Shown: in pieces, positions 6,752 to 7,548 of the stretch
How positions within the stretch are numbered: the stretch's first letter is position 1
How the letters are laid out: the number at the start of each line of letters is the position of its first letter
NCBI GenBank assembly: GCA_902772565.1
Contig: CACYBJ010000128.1
Span: 1 to 7,548, forward strand
Reading direction: 5' to 3'
DNA from: an uncultured Lachnospiraceae bacterium
GTDB lineage: Bacteria; Bacillota; Clostridia; Lachnospirales; Lachnospiraceae
Length of the DNA: 7,548 bases
Notes under the pieces: model-generated
The model's input: the letters and a program-made list of their open reading frames with translations, nothing else
What the model was told of the DNA's origin: nothing
Database searches by the model: none
Made by a program: the position numbers and the translations under genes

Positions 6752-6784
6752 AAAAAAAAGTGTGCCGCAACACGCGACACACTT
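6752..6784 (-). terminator. Intrinsic terminator of argD
   Basis: Starting 4 nt after the argD stop codon, the transcript can form a 12-bp stem (AAGTGTGTCGCG with TGCGGCACACTT, two G-U pairs) with a TGT loop, running straight into a stretch of eight T (6759-6752). This is a textbook rho-independent terminator and separates argD from the comEA operon. The plus-strand reading has no comparable T tract (the stem is followed by ATACTTATTCC), so it appears to work in one direction. Confidence 0.92.
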
Positions 6785-6788
6785 ATAC

Positions 6789-7548
6789 TTATTCCTCATC
6801 AAGAACCTTTGTAAGAACTGTTATCATTTCGTCCACATTTTCCTTGGTAATAACTAAAGGCGGAACAAATCTTATGATGTTTGAACCTGCGGAAATAAGA
6901 AGGATTCCGGACTCAATGCACTTCTTAACAATCGGTCCAACCGGCTTGTCAAACTCAAGTCCCTGCATAAGACCTTTTCCTCTGTGAGCCACAACAAAGT
7001 CATACTTTGCCGTTACTTCATCGAGTTTTTCAAACAGATAATCTCCCACAGTCTTAACATTTTCAAGGACATTCATCTTTTCAAAGAGTTCGAACACCTT
7101 GGCAGATGCGGCAGTTACAAGCGGATTACCGCCGTAGGTTGTACCGTGATCTCCCGGCTCGAAGGCATCTGCCACCTTTTCAATGGCACAGAATGCGCCG
7201 ATGGGAAGTCCGCATCCGAGAGCCTTGGCTGTAGTCATGATATCAGGCTTGATACCGTAGCCCTGGTAGGCATACATGTCTCCCGTACGTCCCATACCGC
7301 ACTGGATTTCGTCAAGAATAAGCACAATATCCTTTTCGGTACAGATGTCCCTTACTTCTTTGATAAACTGAGGATCGGCAGGATAAATTCCGCCTTCACC
7401 CTGTACTGTTTCCATAATGATGGCTGCGGTTTTATCGGTGATCTGAGCCTTTACGGAATCAATATCATTAAAGTTTGCCCACTTAACACCGCCTACAAGA
7501 GGCTCGAAGGCATCCCTGTAATGCTTGGTTCCCGTTACGGATAAAGAA
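6789..7548 (-). CDS. argD: Acetylornithine aminotransferase (N-terminus beyond window)
   Basis: Class-III, PLP-dependent aminotransferase of arginine biosynthesis, converting N-acetylglutamate semialdehyde and glutamate to N-acetylornithine and 2-oxoglutarate in the cytoplasm. The frame is open from the right edge (first full codon ends at 7547) to TAA at 6789, giving 252 residues. Full-length members have about 400, so roughly the first third is missing. Visible marks: HYRDAFEPL near the edge; ETVQGEGGIYPAD (from 7412); LILDEIQCGMGRTG with the Asp that contacts the PLP pyridine nitrogen; TTAKALGCGLPIGAF with the PLP-binding Lys (codon 7226-7224); HGTTYGGNPL near the substrate and phosphate site; and a regular C-terminal domain ending VLDEE. 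The wording fits ArgD better than ornithine or 4-aminobutyrate aminotransferases, though these relatives cannot be wholly excluded without the N-terminus. The internal Met at 7415 is not the start. A strong terminator follows, so it is the last gene of its unit. Confidence 0.93.
   Translation of the reverse strand, partial: SLSVTGTKHYRDAFEPLVGGVKWANFNDIDSVKAQITDKTAAIIMETVQGEGGIYPADPQFIKEVRDICTEKDIVLILDEIQCGMGRTGDMYAYQGYGIKPDIMTTAKALGCGLPIGAFCAIEKVADAFEPGDHGTTYGGNPLVTAASAKVFELFEKMNVLENVKTVGDYLFEKLDEVTAKYDFVVAHRGKGLMQGLEFDKPVGPIVKKCIESGILLISAGSNIIRFVPPLVITKENVDEMITVLTKVLDEE

Noticed and set aside
6984..7544. Plus-strand open frame of 186 codons
   Set aside because: It is fully antisense to argD, whose protein is strongly conserved, and the product matches nothing recognisable.

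Overview
The window looks like chromosomal DNA from an anaerobic Firmicute of the class Clostridia, most plausibly a Lachnospiraceae member. The basis is the protein style (Lys/Glu/Ile-rich, no outer-membrane features), the strong GGAGG-type ribosome sites, and a comEA/comEC locus beside an arginine-biosynthesis gene. The genus cannot be fixed from sequence reading alone. All six genes lie on the minus strand and the coding density is very high. Nothing on the plus strand looks like a real gene.

Layout, in transcription order from right to left. (1) 7548-6789: the C-terminal two thirds of argD (acetylornithine aminotransferase), entering from outside the window and ending at a strong intrinsic terminator (6784-6752). 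(2) A 121-nt gap between the comEA start and the argD stop (6668-6788) holds that terminator, then a sigma-A-type promoter (6732-6704) and a short leader whose ribosome site sits in a small hairpin. (3) From there a compact run of five genes, apparently one operon: comEA (6667-6047), an OmpR/PhoB-type response regulator (6022-5330), a HAMP sensor histidine kinase (5337-3598, 8-nt overlap), a lipoprotein with two GerMN domains (3620-2691, 23-nt overlap with the kinase gene), and comEC (2652 to beyond base 1, 884 codons visible, open to the left edge).

How the genes work together. ComEA (membrane-anchored DNA receptor) and ComEC (DNA-translocation channel with an outward metallo-beta-lactamase-like nuclease domain) are the core of natural DNA uptake. 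In Bacillus subtilis the gene between them is comEB. Here that place is taken by a complete two-component system plus a GerMN lipoprotein. The order regulator-kinase-GerMN lipoprotein recalls the actinobacterial MtrA-MtrB-LpqB system, which suggests that the lipoprotein tunes the kinase at the cell surface.

The most unusual features are: the signalling module inside a DNA-uptake operon; a roughly 109-residue acidic, low-complexity tail on the kinase; and two low-complexity insertions in the ComEC nuclease domain, each built from tandem DNA repeats (39-bp units and a 24-bp duplication).
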